Positions 36,014 through 44,723 of a DNA stretch of 64,000 nt are shown piece after piece (positions within the stretch are counted from its first letter, which is position 1; each line of letters starts with the position of its first letter). The position numbers and the translations under genes are program-made. The stretch lies in contig NZ_FOEI01000003.1 in assembly GCF_900110615.1 (NCBI RefSeq), forward strand, positions 124,001 to 188,000. The letters are read 5' to 3'. The notes below the pieces were generated by a model, which did not search any database, was not told where the DNA came from, and was given only the letters and a program-made list of their open reading frames with translations. This DNA comes from Flavobacterium urocaniciphilum. Its GTDB lineage: Bacteria > Bacteroidota > Bacteroidia > Flavobacteriales > Flavobacteriaceae.

Positions 36014-36485
36014 AAAGGGCGGTAGATTAACGGCAGTTGAACGTGATTATAAAAAAAGCCAAGGCAAAGACTTATTTATAAAAGGCTTTACGCTTACCAA
36101 TATTTCAGAAATTATAGGGGTGGGTGTTAAAACGCTATCCGGGTGGAGAGATACCGACGAATGGGAAAAGGAAAAGGAGCTAAACAATATTAGGCCTTCC
36201 GAAATTAAACGTATGATTTTAGAGTACGTTCGTGACTTAAAAAATGGAGATACTCCGCTATACAAAGCCGATGACCTTTCCAAAATTTCGGCAGCCTTTG
36301 ATAGGCTAAACGATAGCCGTAAAAAAGCGGTTTACACCATGGAGAGTTTTGACGATTTTAGTCAGTTTATGATGGTAAAAGCCGGGAACAATACAGGCAA
36401 AAAACGTGAGGATTTAATCGAACTGTTAAAATTAGTTAGACCCTATTTTGACCAATATATAACCGAACTATTGCAACATGACTAA
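35997..36485 (+). CDS. Terminase small subunit
   Basis: 162 residues. DNA-recognition helix-turn-helix near 30-55 (FIKGFTLTNISEIIGVGVKTLSGWR), then a helical oligomerisation region. Overlaps the large-subunit gene by eight bases. Selects phage DNA for packaging. Confidence 0.7.
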   Translation: MDNTSKKGGRLTAVERDYKKSQGKDLFIKGFTLTNISEIIGVGVKTLSGWRDTDEWEKEKELNNIRPSEIKRMILEYVRDLKNGDTPLYKADDLSKISAAFDRLNDSRKKAVYTMESFDDFSQFMMVKAGNNTGKKREDLIELLKLVRPYFDQYITELLQHD

Positions 36486-38034
36486 AACGGAATTAAAAGA
36501 GGCAAAAGAAAAGTATTTTCAAAAGTCTAAAATGATTCAGTTACTTTCTTATAATTCGCTTTTCAAAGAAACGGCGGAACAACAAGAACAACGAATTAAA
36601 CGACTTTTAAAGCCGGAAAACTATTTAGAGTTTTTCGAGTATTACTTTGGCGTAAATTCAGGGTTAGCCTTGGCGGATGCTCCGTGTGCTCAATTTCATT
36701 TAAACAGTTATTTAAACGTATTTAAAAACCCTTTAATAAAACAGCAACGCCGTTGGTTTCGTGGTGCGGCTAAATCAATACATACAAACGTTGGTAACCT
36801 CACTCACTTAAAAGAAAATAACGAAGTGAATTTTGCCTTAATCATTGGTAGAACCGAAGGACACTCTAAACTTTTGCTTTCTGATTTACAGTTGCATTTA
36901 GAAAGTAACGAACGCTATATAAAAGACTTTGGTTTACAAATGCAATACGGCTCTTGGGCAGACGGACAATTTGAAACCAATGACAGTAAGTTTTTTATGG
37001 CGTTAGGTTTAAATCAACCTTTTAGAGGTTTAAGAAACAATGCAAATCGTCCAGACTTTGCCTCAATGGATGACTTGGAGGACAGAAAACAGGCTAAAAA
37101 TATTGAACTTACTAAAGAGAATGTTCAAAAGTTAACAGGTGATTTAGGAAAGGCAGGACAAAAAGGAAGATTTAGACAAATTATGCCAAACAATTACATC
37201 GTAAAAAATGGAATTGTTGACGGCTATGCAGAGAAATATAAAAACTCTCCAAACCTTGACATTTCAACCGTTAATTTATGCGATAAAGATTTTAATCCAT
37301 CGTGGCCAGAACGCTATACAAAAGATGAGTGTATTGATATTGTAAACGATACCGATTACCACACAAGTCAGCGAGAGGATTTTAACAACCCTGTTGAGGA
37401 GGGAAAAAGAATTAAAGCCGAGTGGATACATTATAAAAAAACACATGGCAATCAAATTCATAACGGGTTAATTAGTCATTGGGATTTATCTTACTCCGAT
37501 GATGGCGATTACAAAGCCGGGGCAATAGTTTCAATCGACAAAGGGCGTGCTCATGTTTTGGAAATCTTTAACAGACAAACCGCCCGACCTGTAGCAATGA
37601 ATATGCACTATGAGTGGCAAAAAAAATACAATTTAAAAGGTATGTCTATCATTTCTTTTTATGATGCTACAGCTGCTCAAAAAGTTGTTTATGAGCCTGA
37701 TTGGTTAATAGCGTGTGAAGAAAACAACGCTGTTGATATTCCGTTTCCTGACCACGCCTCGGGAGATAAACACGACCGTATAGATGCCACGCTTACCAGT
37801 GCTTTTATGCGTGGTTTAATAACATTTGATGAAAAATTAAAAGATACTCCAGATATGGAAAAGGCTTTAGACCATATTTTATCATTTGAAAAAGGTTGTA
37901 AAACGCCCGATGATATTTTAGATGTGTTAGAAACCTGTGTTAGAAAAGGTAGGCTCTTGTTTGGTTATTCTCAAAAAGAAGATAGTAACCAAAAACCAGT
38001 AATCGGAAAACGCAATAAAAAACGTAGAGTATGA
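36478..38034 (+). CDS. Terminase large subunit
   Basis: 518-residue packaging motor, Mu gp28-like. N-terminal ATPase with a degenerate Walker A (RGAAKSIHTNV, near 97) and Walker B DFASMDDLED, then a nuclease domain with HWDLSYSDDGDYKAG and HDRIDATLTSAF as metal-binding acids. Basic C-terminal tail (KRNKKRRV). Confidence 0.8.
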   Translation: MTKTELKEAKEKYFQKSKMIQLLSYNSLFKETAEQQEQRIKRLLKPENYLEFFEYYFGVNSGLALADAPCAQFHLNSYLNVFKNPLIKQQRRWFRGAAKSIHTNVGNLTHLKENNEVNFALIIGRTEGHSKLLLSDLQLHLESNERYIKDFGLQMQYGSWADGQFETNDSKFFMALGLNQPFRGLRNNANRPDFASMDDLEDRKQAKNIELTKENVQKLTGDLGKAGQKGRFRQIMPNNYIVKNGIVDGYAEKYKNSPNLDISTVNLCDKDFNPSWPERYTKDECIDIVNDTDYHTSQREDFNNPVEEGKRIKAEWIHYKKTHGNQIHNGLISHWDLSYSDDGDYKAGAIVSIDKGRAHVLEIFNRQTARPVAMNMHYEWQKKYNLKGMSIISFYDATAAQKVVYEPDWLIACEENNAVDIPFPDHASGDKHDRIDATLTSAFMRGLITFDEKLKDTPDMEKALDHILSFEKGCKTPDDILDVLETCVRKGRLLFGYSQKEDSNQKPVIGKRNKKRRV

Positions 38035-38510
38035 CACCACGAAAAGAACTATTTACAAAAATACAAGAGGCACTTAAAAACGGTGTACAAGAGTTGGAGT
38101 TAGTGGATTTACAACGTAAACAATTTGCAAACCCCGAAAAGAACTACCCGAGTTATTGGACATCTGCCTTAATTGATATAAAGGCAATTCGTTGGGAGAG
38201 TATGGTAGAAAATAAACAAGAGGGCGAGTGTACCGTAGATGTAACGCTTTATTGTAAAGACGGATGGCTTGACCAACACGACGGAACTGCGGATACAAAC
38301 GGAGGTTTAACCGAGATTGATTTAATTGATGCAATGGTTGAAAGCCTACAATTTTTAAAAGGCGATTATTTCAAACCATTAGAGTTAAGTAACGAAAGTT
38401 CGGAGGATGTTGATAGCGAAATAATGAGCTATACGCTCTCCTTTACCACTTTAATTTACAGGAGAGTTAATCCAAGATACAGTAATAGAACTATAACCAT
38501 AAATCCTTGA
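38031..38510 (+). CDS. Head-tail connector/tail completion protein, gp37-like position
   Basis: 159 residues, ATGA overlap with the terminase gene. YWTSALIDIKAIRWESM followed by a strand-rich C-terminus ending RRVNPRYSNRTI. Fits tail terminator or neck proteins by position; no firm family. Confidence 0.55.
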   Translation: MTPRKELFTKIQEALKNGVQELELVDLQRKQFANPEKNYPSYWTSALIDIKAIRWESMVENKQEGECTVDVTLYCKDGWLDQHDGTADTNGGLTEIDLIDAMVESLQFLKGDYFKPLELSNESSEDVDSEIMSYTLSFTTLIYRRVNPRYSNRTITINP

Positions 38511-38512
38511 TT

Positions 38513-38944
38513 ATGTTTTTAGAAAAGGCAGAATTAAAAACAGTTGCTACCGATGAAATTATTAATAAAATCATCAATAACGACGACAGTATAGTAACCG
38601 ATATTATTTTAGAAAGCATTGATTTAATGTCGAGTTATTTATATCAATATTTCGACACCGAAGCTATTTTTAATGCTTCGGGAGACGACAGAAATAGAAC
38701 CGTTTTAAAACACTTAAAAGGCATTGTAATACATGAAATTTACATCCGCCGTACAAAGGTTTTTAACGAGGTTGCCAAGGCACGATATGACGAGGCCATG
38801 TTATGGCTCGAAAAAGTATCGGAGGGCAAAATAAAACCTCCGTTGCCTATTAGACAAAACGACACCGATGGAGATGGAACTCCCGACACTCCTGCAACTT
38901 TTATGAAGTTAGGAAGTCGTAAAAATTACAAAAACCATTTCTAA
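38513..38944 (+). CDS. Head-tail connector protein (gp36/DUF1320-like)
   Basis: 143 residues. A helical connector fold with AELKTVATDEIINKIINND, IVIHEIYIRR and KVSEGKIKPPLP, similar to Mu gp36 (DUF1320). I use the ATG at 38513; a TTG two codons earlier overlaps the previous stop. It overlaps the next start by one base. Confidence 0.65.
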   Translation: MFLEKAELKTVATDEIINKIINNDDSIVTDIILESIDLMSSYLYQYFDTEAIFNASGDDRNRTVLKHLKGIVIHEIYIRRTKVFNEVAKARYDEAMLWLEKVSEGKIKPPLPIRQNDTDGDGTPDTPATFMKLGSRKNYKNHF

Positions 38945-39441
38945 TGGCGGATTTATCAGAGTTGCAAAAACTACTCTATAGAGCCGCCCATGAAATGCCA
39001 AACAATGTTTTACGGATTATTGGAGTTGAGGGTAAAAACTTTATTGCAAAGAATTTTAGAGATGAGGGATTTACCGACACCAGTACACAAAAATGGGAGG
39101 AGCGTAAAACAGAAGACAAACAAGGGCGTGATATTACAAGGTACAGAACCAGCAGGAGAGGTAAGGCAGGGAATTTAAACCGATACGGTAGTAAAAATAA
39201 AGACAGAGCTATATTAACAGGCTTCGGAACTGGAGGCGATAAGTTAAAAAACTCCTTTCGTTATAAAATAAGTTTAGGAAGTAGTCAAGTTAGTTTTTAC
39301 ACCTATAAGGAATATGCCCAAAGACACAATGAGGGACTTGATGGAATGCCTAAACGCCAATTTATGGGTAAATCAAATTACTTGAATACCCAAATAAGTA
39401 ATAAAGTAAAAAAGGAACTGGACAAATTATTAAAAAAATAG
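38944..39441 (+). CDS. Virion morphogenesis protein (Mu gpG-like)
   Basis: 165 residues. The central basic loop (KWEERKTEDKQGR) and YAQRHNEGLDGMPKRQFMG are hallmarks of phage virion morphogenesis / tail-completion proteins. Ends in a Lys-rich helix and abuts the portal gene. Confidence 0.75.
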   Translation: MADLSELQKLLYRAAHEMPNNVLRIIGVEGKNFIAKNFRDEGFTDTSTQKWEERKTEDKQGRDITRYRTSRRGKAGNLNRYGSKNKDRAILTGFGTGGDKLKNSFRYKISLGSSQVSFYTYKEYAQRHNEGLDGMPKRQFMGKSNYLNTQISNKVKKELDKLLKK

Positions 39442-39442
39442 T

Positions 39443-40717
39443 ATGCACAAAAATCGAAATAAAAACAGGACTCAAAGCCCAATAAAAGGAATTACGAAAA
39501 GTACCGTAAACCTTTCGGGTAACGCAATAGGTAAAAAAGTAACTTTATCGGGTGCAGATACCCAAAATATTGAAAAAGTTACCAAACTAATGGTTGATGT
39601 TATCCGCCGTCAAAGACGCCTTTGGAGAAAAGAGTTAAACGATTGGCAGGCTTCACGATTTGCACGTTATCAAGCGGAAGTTCCTAAAACTTACTTAATG
39701 CAAGAATTGTATCAAGATGTTATGCTTGACGGACACCTTACAGGAATTACAGGTAACCGCACATTAAGAACCACAAACAAAGATTACATTTTTACAATTG
39801 ACGGTATTAAAGATGATGCTTTAACCGAACTTATCAAGGACAAAGAATGGTTTGAAAATATTATCCAATGGGCTCACGAATCTACCTATTACGGTTACTC
39901 TTTAATTTGGGTAAAAGATTTTGAAAAAGGTAACATTAAAGAAGTTGAACTCATCGAAAGAGGTTTAGTTGTTCCAGAGCATAAAGTTTTACTTTATGAC
40001 ATCAATGCCGATAAAGGTATAGATTACAGCACCATTAAAGATATTTTGCTATATGCCCAATTTTATGATAATGTAGGTTTATTAGAAAAAGCTGCGGTAT
40101 ATACTATTTTAAAACGCCACTCTTGGGGTAGTTGGGATGAGTTTGAGGAGTTGTTTGGTATTCCGATACGAATAGCAAAAATAGCTTCACAAAGTGAAAC
40201 CGTAAAAAATGAAGTTGCAGGTTGGTTAGAAGAAATGGGGTCAGCTCCTTATGGGGTATTCCCAATTGGTACGGAGGTAGATATAAAAGAAAACAGCAAA
40301 ACCGACTCTTTTAATGTATTCTTTCAAAAGATTAAAGCGTTAGATGCAGAGCTTTCAAAATTGGTTTTACACCAAACCATGACCACGGAAAACGGATCAA
40401 GCAAAGCACAAGGTAGCGTACACGAAAATACGCTTGAGGAGGTCATCTATGCAGACGAAAAAAAGGAACTAGCATTCCTTAATAATCGTTTAGTTCCTGC
40501 CATGCGTTTGCTTGGTTACAAAATACCAGATAAAGCAAAAATAGCTGTTGAAAAAACTACCGACCCAAACGACCAAATCAAAATAGACGGAGTTTTGTTA
40601 GGTGCAGGTTATGTATTAACTCAAGATTACATCGAGGAGACTTATGGTGTAGAAGTGGAAAGTATGCCGGGAGCTACTCAAGAAGTTAAAAAACCTGATA
40701 ATACAAAAAAGCGTTAA
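39443..40717 (+). CDS. Portal protein (Mu gp29-like, DUF935)
   Basis: 424 residues forming the DNA-entry ring. YQDVMLDGHLTGITGNRTLRT near residue 90, KRHSWGSWDEFEELFGIPIRI in the centre and HENTLEEVIYADEKKELA are DUF935 features. Followed by the MuF gene, the usual neighbour. Confidence 0.87.
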   Translation: MHKNRNKNRTQSPIKGITKSTVNLSGNAIGKKVTLSGADTQNIEKVTKLMVDVIRRQRRLWRKELNDWQASRFARYQAEVPKTYLMQELYQDVMLDGHLTGITGNRTLRTTNKDYIFTIDGIKDDALTELIKDKEWFENIIQWAHESTYYGYSLIWVKDFEKGNIKEVELIERGLVVPEHKVLLYDINADKGIDYSTIKDILLYAQFYDNVGLLEKAAVYTILKRHSWGSWDEFEELFGIPIRIAKIASQSETVKNEVAGWLEEMGSAPYGVFPIGTEVDIKENSKTDSFNVFFQKIKALDAELSKLVLHQTMTTENGSSKAQGSVHENTLEEVIYADEKKELAFLNNRLVPAMRLLGYKIPDKAKIAVEKTTDPNDQIKIDGVLLGAGYVLTQDYIEETYGVEVESMPGATQEVKKPDNTKKR

Positions 40718-40728
40718 GCCTGCTTAAA

Positions 40729-42006
40729 TTGCATTATCGAACTCATTGCTGTGGCGAACATGAACCTATAAAGTTAAGCAAAGAGGACGACGATTTAAGT
40801 AGGCTAATTGAGGTTTATTTAAGGCAACTTTTTGACGATAGAGCCGTATCATCTGAAAATCAAAAGAAACTTTGGGAGTATTATTATAAAGAACTTTCGC
40901 AGGCAGTTGATGCAGGATACAAACCAAATCCCGAAATGTACGACCCCGCTTTAGCTCACTCATTAAAGTATAATATTGCTCAATTTTCTGCATTTAAAGA
41001 AACGAGTTTTAGAAAACAGTTAGAAGCTGCACTTACTAAAGACGGTAAAATATTGCCATGGGGAGAGTTTAAAGCCGTAGCAGATGAGTTGCATATAGAG
41101 TATAATCGTCGTTGGTTAAAAACCGAATATCATCATACTGTAGCGGTTGCCAATATGGCCGAAAAGTGGCAGGAGTTTGAGGCGGATGCCGATTTGTATC
41201 CTAACTTGAAAATTGTAACAGCAGGAGATGCTCGAGTGCGTGAATCACATAAAATTTTAGACGGTTTAACTTTACCCGTAAACCACTCCTTTTGGAAAAG
41301 TCATACACCGCCTTTTGACTGGGGGTGTCGTTGTGGTATTGTTCAAACAGACGAGGAGGCAAGCGAAAAAATACCAAATTTCAAGTTTAAAAAGGAGCAT
41401 GAAAACAACCCTTATTATAGTGGTCAAATTTTCAACGGCAATCCTTATGAATTAGGACTTATTCCAGGAGATAAAAAAGAGGCAAAAAGCAAAGCGACTA
41501 AATACTTTAATAATAAAGTTTTGCAGTCGGATAGATCGGAGCAATTCAAAACATTATCAACTACCAAAAAGGGCAAAGTTTTAGAGCATTTATTAACTAA
41601 AAAAGGTGGAGATTATAACGATATTATAAAAACGGCTACCGAGTTTTCAAAGATGGGTAAAACAGCCGAGTTGATGCCAGAGATTAACGAAAAGGAGAAA
41701 ACAATAAGAAGCCTTATTTTTCCAAATCTTAAATCAAAGACATCCAACCCGGATTTAAAAGTAGGTAATTTGTTCTTTGATATTAAACGACCAAAGGCAA
41801 TAAAGAATATTTTAGGGAATGCAAACGGAGCATCAAAGCAGGGAGCAATAGCCGTTATTAGTGATAGTCAATTAGACAAACCGCTAACTGATAAAATAAT
41901 GCAAAATAGGGCAATTCACATTTTTAAAGATAAGAATTACCAGTTTGACCAAGTAATTTTTTTAAAGGACGGTAAACTAATTATTTTCAATAGAAAAGGC
42001 GTATAA
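40729..42006 (+). CDS. MuF head protein with C-terminal toxin-like domain
   Basis: 425 residues. Residues 1-230 are the phage Mu F / SPP1 gp7 fold, ending in the hallmark HTPPFDWGCRCGI. The C-terminal part (about 300-425) has ELMPEINEKEKTIRSLIFPN, NPDLKVGNLFFDIKRP and GASKQGAIAVISDSQ, which resemble BECR-fold nuclease toxins of the CdiA-CT/PBECR type. MuF toxins ride into the next host with the virion. The start codon appears to be TTG. Confidence 0.75.
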   Translation: MHYRTHCCGEHEPIKLSKEDDDLSRLIEVYLRQLFDDRAVSSENQKKLWEYYYKELSQAVDAGYKPNPEMYDPALAHSLKYNIAQFSAFKETSFRKQLEAALTKDGKILPWGEFKAVADELHIEYNRRWLKTEYHHTVAVANMAEKWQEFEADADLYPNLKIVTAGDARVRESHKILDGLTLPVNHSFWKSHTPPFDWGCRCGIVQTDEEASEKIPNFKFKKEHENNPYYSGQIFNGNPYELGLIPGDKKEAKSKATKYFNNKVLQSDRSEQFKTLSTTKKGKVLEHLLTKKGGDYNDIIKTATEFSKMGKTAELMPEINEKEKTIRSLIFPNLKSKTSNPDLKVGNLFFDIKRPKAIKNILGNANGASKQGAIAVISDSQLDKPLTDKIMQNRAIHIFKDKNYQFDQVIFLKDGKLIIFNRKGV

Positions 42007-42026
42007 TGTAAAATACACTATACGCC
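41998..42026. terminator. Hairpin ending the rightward late operon
   Basis: GGCGTATA / TATACGCC with an inner TGTA / TACA pairing makes a strong stem overlapping the MuF stop codon. A T-tract is lacking, so Rho-independent action is uncertain. It separates convergent late and early operons. Confidence 0.5.
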
Positions 42027-42096
42027 TTAGCGTTGCCCGACCCTCGAGTCTGACAATGCAAATATACAAATAATTTAATTACTTTTTAAAAAGCGT

Positions 42097-42327
42097 TTAA
42101 AAAAGTGAAGTTTGGTTTGGGTTGGATTGATTTTTTAAAATCGGTTTATCGGAGTAAATGCCCTCATAGCTTACGATAGCTTCTACCGTTCGCTCTGCTA
42201 AAAAGACTTTCTTTGCCACCTCCTCAATAACGCACTCAATACGCCACTTGGGGTATTTGTTTTGCGTTTCGTGAAACAGGCGACGAACATAATTATTACG
42301 CTCTTTAAATCTTTGCTCTTTAGACAT
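42097..42327 (-). CDS. Small helix-turn-helix protein, possible late activator
   Basis: 76 residues, basic. A helix-turn-helix-like stretch (VIEEVAKKVFLAERTVEAIVS, about 32-52) follows a charged N-terminal helix. It is the last gene of the early/middle transcript, where Mu has its C activator of late genes. Activator role is inference. Confidence 0.5.
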   Translation of the reverse strand: MSKEQRFKERNNYVRRLFHETQNKYPKWRIECVIEEVAKKVFLAERTVEAIVSYEGIYSDKPILKNQSNPNQTSLF

Positions 42328-42378
42328 GTAGCAAATTTATAAAGGAACGTTTAATTGTACAAGGCGATTTTTTTACAT

Positions 42379-42407
42379 AAAAAAAGCTCACATTTCTGCG
42401 AGCTTTT
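42379..42407 (-). terminator. Terminator downstream of the PH-domain gene
   Basis: AAAAGCTC / GAGCTTTT stem with an inner CA-TG pairing, followed on the - strand by seven T. It lies just after the PH-domain gene, leaving the next gene (42097-42327) dependent on read-through or its own promoter. Confidence 0.75.
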
Positions 42408-42410
42408 AGT

Positions 42411-42761
42411 TTAAAGTCTTTTTGAAATCTCCCTCATAATCTCATAGGCTTGCTCACCATCATAAGTATCAACCTCTAAAGTAAGTCCACCAGTTCCAAT
42501 AATTACCTCTTTTGAAATTGATAAAAAACCGCCTCTTTTTAGAGCCACAAAGTTAATTTTTGAAAAAGGTACAGATGTTAACGTTTTTTTACTACCTAAT
42601 AGTTTTTTATCAACAAAGGCTACTCGTTTATCCGTAATGGCACAAAAATCTTCTTTTACAATATAAATTTTTACAACATTTTCGCCTTCGGGTAAAATCT
42701 TATCCAACTCCTTTTTAGCGTTTTCATTTACTTTTTGTTGTAATCCGTCAAAAAATCCCAT
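42411..42761 (-). CDS. Bacterial PH-domain protein
   Basis: 116 residues. N-terminal amphipathic helix, then the bPH pattern: EDFCAITDKRVAFVDKKLLGSKK, VPFSKINFVAL and a final helix after LEVDTYDGEQAYEIM. Such proteins are scattered in phage and host genomes with unknown roles. It lies between two terminators, so it may be expressed on its own. Confidence 0.75.
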   Translation of the reverse strand: MGFFDGLQQKVNENAKKELDKILPEGENVVKIYIVKEDFCAITDKRVAFVDKKLLGSKKTLTSVPFSKINFVALKRGGFLSISKEVIIGTGGLTLEVDTYDGEQAYEIMREISKRL

Positions 42762-42795
42762 ATAATTAATATTTTTAGTTGTTTCCGTTCAAAAA

Positions 42796-42826
42796 TAAAA
42801 AAACCGCTTGAATTAACAAGCGGTTG
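42796..42826 (-). terminator. Terminator of the early operon
   Basis: ACCGCTTG / CAAGCGGT stem, followed on the - strand by seven T. It lies directly after the 70-residue gene at 42833. Confidence 0.8.
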
Positions 42827-42832
42827 GTGTAA

Positions 42833-43045
42833 TTATTCTTTTTTAAGGCAAATTTGTTCGGGTTCGGGTTCTAATAGCTTTACCAATTCAAACGCCCAAA
42901 AGTTTTCGTCTGGGTTGTGAAAATCTTTATTTTGAGTGGCTAATAAATCTAATACTGTTTTTTTCATGTGGTGTATTTCGTGTACATCTTTTGCCTTAAT
43001 CTCGGTGCGGATTACTATGTTTCCGTTATCGTCTAACCAAATCAT
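42833..43045 (-). CDS. Hypothetical early phage protein
   Basis: 70 residues, acidic C-terminus (ELVKLLEPEPEQICLKKE). N-terminal strand hairpin (WLDDNGNIVIRTEI) and a His-rich stretch (DVHEIHHMKK). No family recognised; overlaps nothing but is tightly packed in the early operon. Confidence 0.55.
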   Translation of the reverse strand: MIWLDDNGNIVIRTEIKAKDVHEIHHMKKTVLDLLATQNKDFHNPDENFWAFELVKLLEPEPEQICLKKE

Positions 43046-43048
43046 AAC

Positions 43049-43288
43049 TTACTTATTTAAGGGTTGAACATCAATTGAATTGCCGTGCTGGTTGCAAATA
43101 GGGCAAAGTATAATGCGTTGCTCTACTTTTTCGTTGGCTACTAACACAATGGCTTTACGCTTGTTAATAATGGCGTGGTCGCATTCTAAAGTAGTGCGTA
43201 TGTACCAGTTAAGCGGATGCAGGCTTTTGAAGTTTTTGGCAAACTGTGTCATGGCCTTTTTAGTGCGGAAGTATTTTGTAGCTTTCAT
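43049..43288 (-). CDS. Hypothetical early phage protein with CxxC
   Basis: 79 residues, basic N-terminus and a C-terminal CPICNQHG that with an upstream Cys-Asp-His could bind zinc. Start overlaps the stop of the 46-residue gene upstream (ATGA). Function unknown. Confidence 0.55.
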   Translation of the reverse strand: MKATKYFRTKKAMTQFAKNFKSLHPLNWYIRTTLECDHAIINKRKAIVLVANEKVEQRIILCPICNQHGNSIDVQPLNK

Positions 43289-43425
43289 TGTACATCTAAT
43301 TTATTGATTAAACTTAAACGAAGTTCTTTATCTTCAATTCTTGCAACATCTAAAAGAATTTGAGCCATTTCCCTTTTTTTAAACTTATAAATGGTTTTAC
43401 CTGACTTTGTTATTTTCTTTGCCAT
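43285..43425 (-). CDS. Small basic early protein (46 residues)
   Basis: Begins MAKKITKSGKTIYKFKKREM, then an amphipathic helix. Start overlaps the KilA-N stop (TAATG) and stop overlaps the next start (ATGA), so it is coupled on both sides and very likely real. Function unknown. Confidence 0.6.
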   Translation of the reverse strand: MAKKITKSGKTIYKFKKREMAQILLDVARIEDKELRLSLINKLDVQ

Positions 43426-44021
43426 TATAATGAAAGTTTTAATTGGTTAGTTGCGTTTTTGTAGTTGTAATAGCCTTGTAATAAGTCGAAGTATTGACCT
43501 GTTATAAAGTTTCTACCAAATTTCATTTTAAAGTGTTGCGGAAATTTTGCTTTTCTACGACTTGCACTACTTTTTATTGACGCTCCTAATGATTTTAGGC
43601 ATTCATTATATGGATAAAGTAATACGCCTTCATCAACAATAGGGTAAACATTGAGTTTCGGTTCTAAATGAAGTACTTGTTTGGTTAAAAGCTCTTCTAA
43701 CTTTTCATTACAAGCTAAATAAAACTCTGGAGACAGCCATTGGGCAAAAAATAAAGCTACATTTTTCTCAAATAAAGTACCAAAATTAGTACCTCCATTC
43801 CTAACTACTTTTAAATCAGTCGGTAGGCATTTCTGCCTAACGGCTACTACTTCAATTAAATCCTTGGCTTGCTGGGTTCTAAGCCAATCTTTAGGAGTTT
43901 TACCAAAAGGTTTTGCCATTTGTGTGGCATTAACCATCATTTTGCCATTAAATTCTTCAAAGGCAACTTGGTTGCCGTGAAATTCCATCACTTCAACCAG
44001 TGTTTTGTTTTTTGCATTCAT
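43425..44021 (-). CDS. KilA-N domain protein
   Basis: 198 residues. FEEFNGKMMVNATQMAKPFGKTPKDWLR near 23-50 and the following ALFFAQWLSPEFYLACNEKL mark a KilA-N DNA-binding domain, found in phage regulators and antirepressors. The C-terminal 70 residues are basic. A structured RNA precedes it by 44 bases. Confidence 0.8.
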   Translation of the reverse strand: MNAKNKTLVEVMEFHGNQVAFEEFNGKMMVNATQMAKPFGKTPKDWLRTQQAKDLIEVVAVRQKCLPTDLKVVRNGGTNFGTLFEKNVALFFAQWLSPEFYLACNEKLEELLTKQVLHLEPKLNVYPIVDEGVLLYPYNECLKSLGASIKSSASRRKAKFPQHFKMKFGRNFITGQYFDLLQGYYNYKNATNQLKLSL

Positions 44022-44064
44022 TTTATTTAGCTGTTAAATGTATGCGAGTTACCCACCGTAGAGT

Positions 44065-44177
44065 TGCTAAACACAATCGGTGAAGATAGGTCAGCATACC
44101 TTTCGGATACGCTACTCATAGCGAGTAACTCTTATTGTCGATAAAATTTTTACGGATTGCTCCGATTATGTTTAGCA
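44065..44177 (-). ncRNA. Structured RNA or leader upstream of KilA-N
   Basis: On the - strand a 16-bp stem (44162-44177 with 44065-44080, one G-U pair) encloses three small hairpins: CGGA-GCAA-UCCG (44153-44164, GNRA loop), CGCUA/UAGCG (44110-44123), and a GAAA-capped stem (44094-44112). Some hairpins compete for the same bases. A TATGTTTG box (44181-44188) sits just upstream, so transcription may start at the stem. Gap 44022-44270 holds no gene. Confidence 0.55.
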
Positions 44178-44180
44178 CGA

Positions 44181-44188
44181 CAAACATA
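44181..44188 (-). promoter_or_regulatory. -7 box before the structured RNA
   Basis: TATGTTTG on the - strand matches TAnnTTTG. The RNA stem would start a few bases downstream. No convincing -33 element is visible. Confidence 0.4.
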
Positions 44189-44270
44189 CAAATTATTTTT
44201 TAAATTTTAATGGTTTTTTTAAAAAAAATCTACCTTAGCACTAAACAACTCTAATAAGACTATTTCTTTT

Positions 44271-44723
44271 TTAGGCTTTACTCCAGTCATCTTCAAAGTA
44301 TCGTTGATTTATAAAAGTGGATAAATGAGCCTTTCCAGTTCCTTTACGTTGTAAATATTTATCGTAACCGGGCACAGCTAAAAAACATTTGATAATATCG
44401 GCCTCTTTTAATTTTTTGAATGCCTTTTCGCTTTCAATACGTTTAACCTTTAAGTTGTATTTGTCCCAAAGTGCCTCAAAGGTTAAAACGGGTTCGCCTT
44501 TTACAATTTCAAAATTGGCTTTTAGTTTAGTTTCCCATTCTTTTATTTGTTGTTCATAGTATGGGAAATTACCTTTTTTAAAAAGCCAGTTAAATTGCAC
44601 TTCTGAGGGTATGCCCTCTAAAACTTTAAACTCATTTAAAGTACCGTTTAAATGATATTTAAACCGCCATACAGTTGCAGAGTTTTTACTTTTTACGGTG
44701 TAGGTAATTAACTGGTCGCTCAT
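44271..44723 (-). CDS. Phage protein with replisome-organiser-like C-terminus
   Basis: 150 residues. The C-terminal 65 residues (FEALWDKYNLKV... ending INQRYFEDDW) resemble the short helical module at the end of phage replication proteins (FxxFWxxYPxK ... TWLxxRRWEDE). It may bind DNA or recruit host helicase; the N-terminal half is unrecognised. ATGA overlap with the gene upstream. Confidence 0.6.
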   Translation of the reverse strand: MSDQLITYTVKSKNSATVWRFKYHLNGTLNEFKVLEGIPSEVQFNWLFKKGNFPYYEQQIKEWETKLKANFEIVKGEPVLTFEALWDKYNLKVKRIESEKAFKKLKEADIIKCFLAVPGYDKYLQRKGTGKAHLSTFINQRYFEDDWSKA

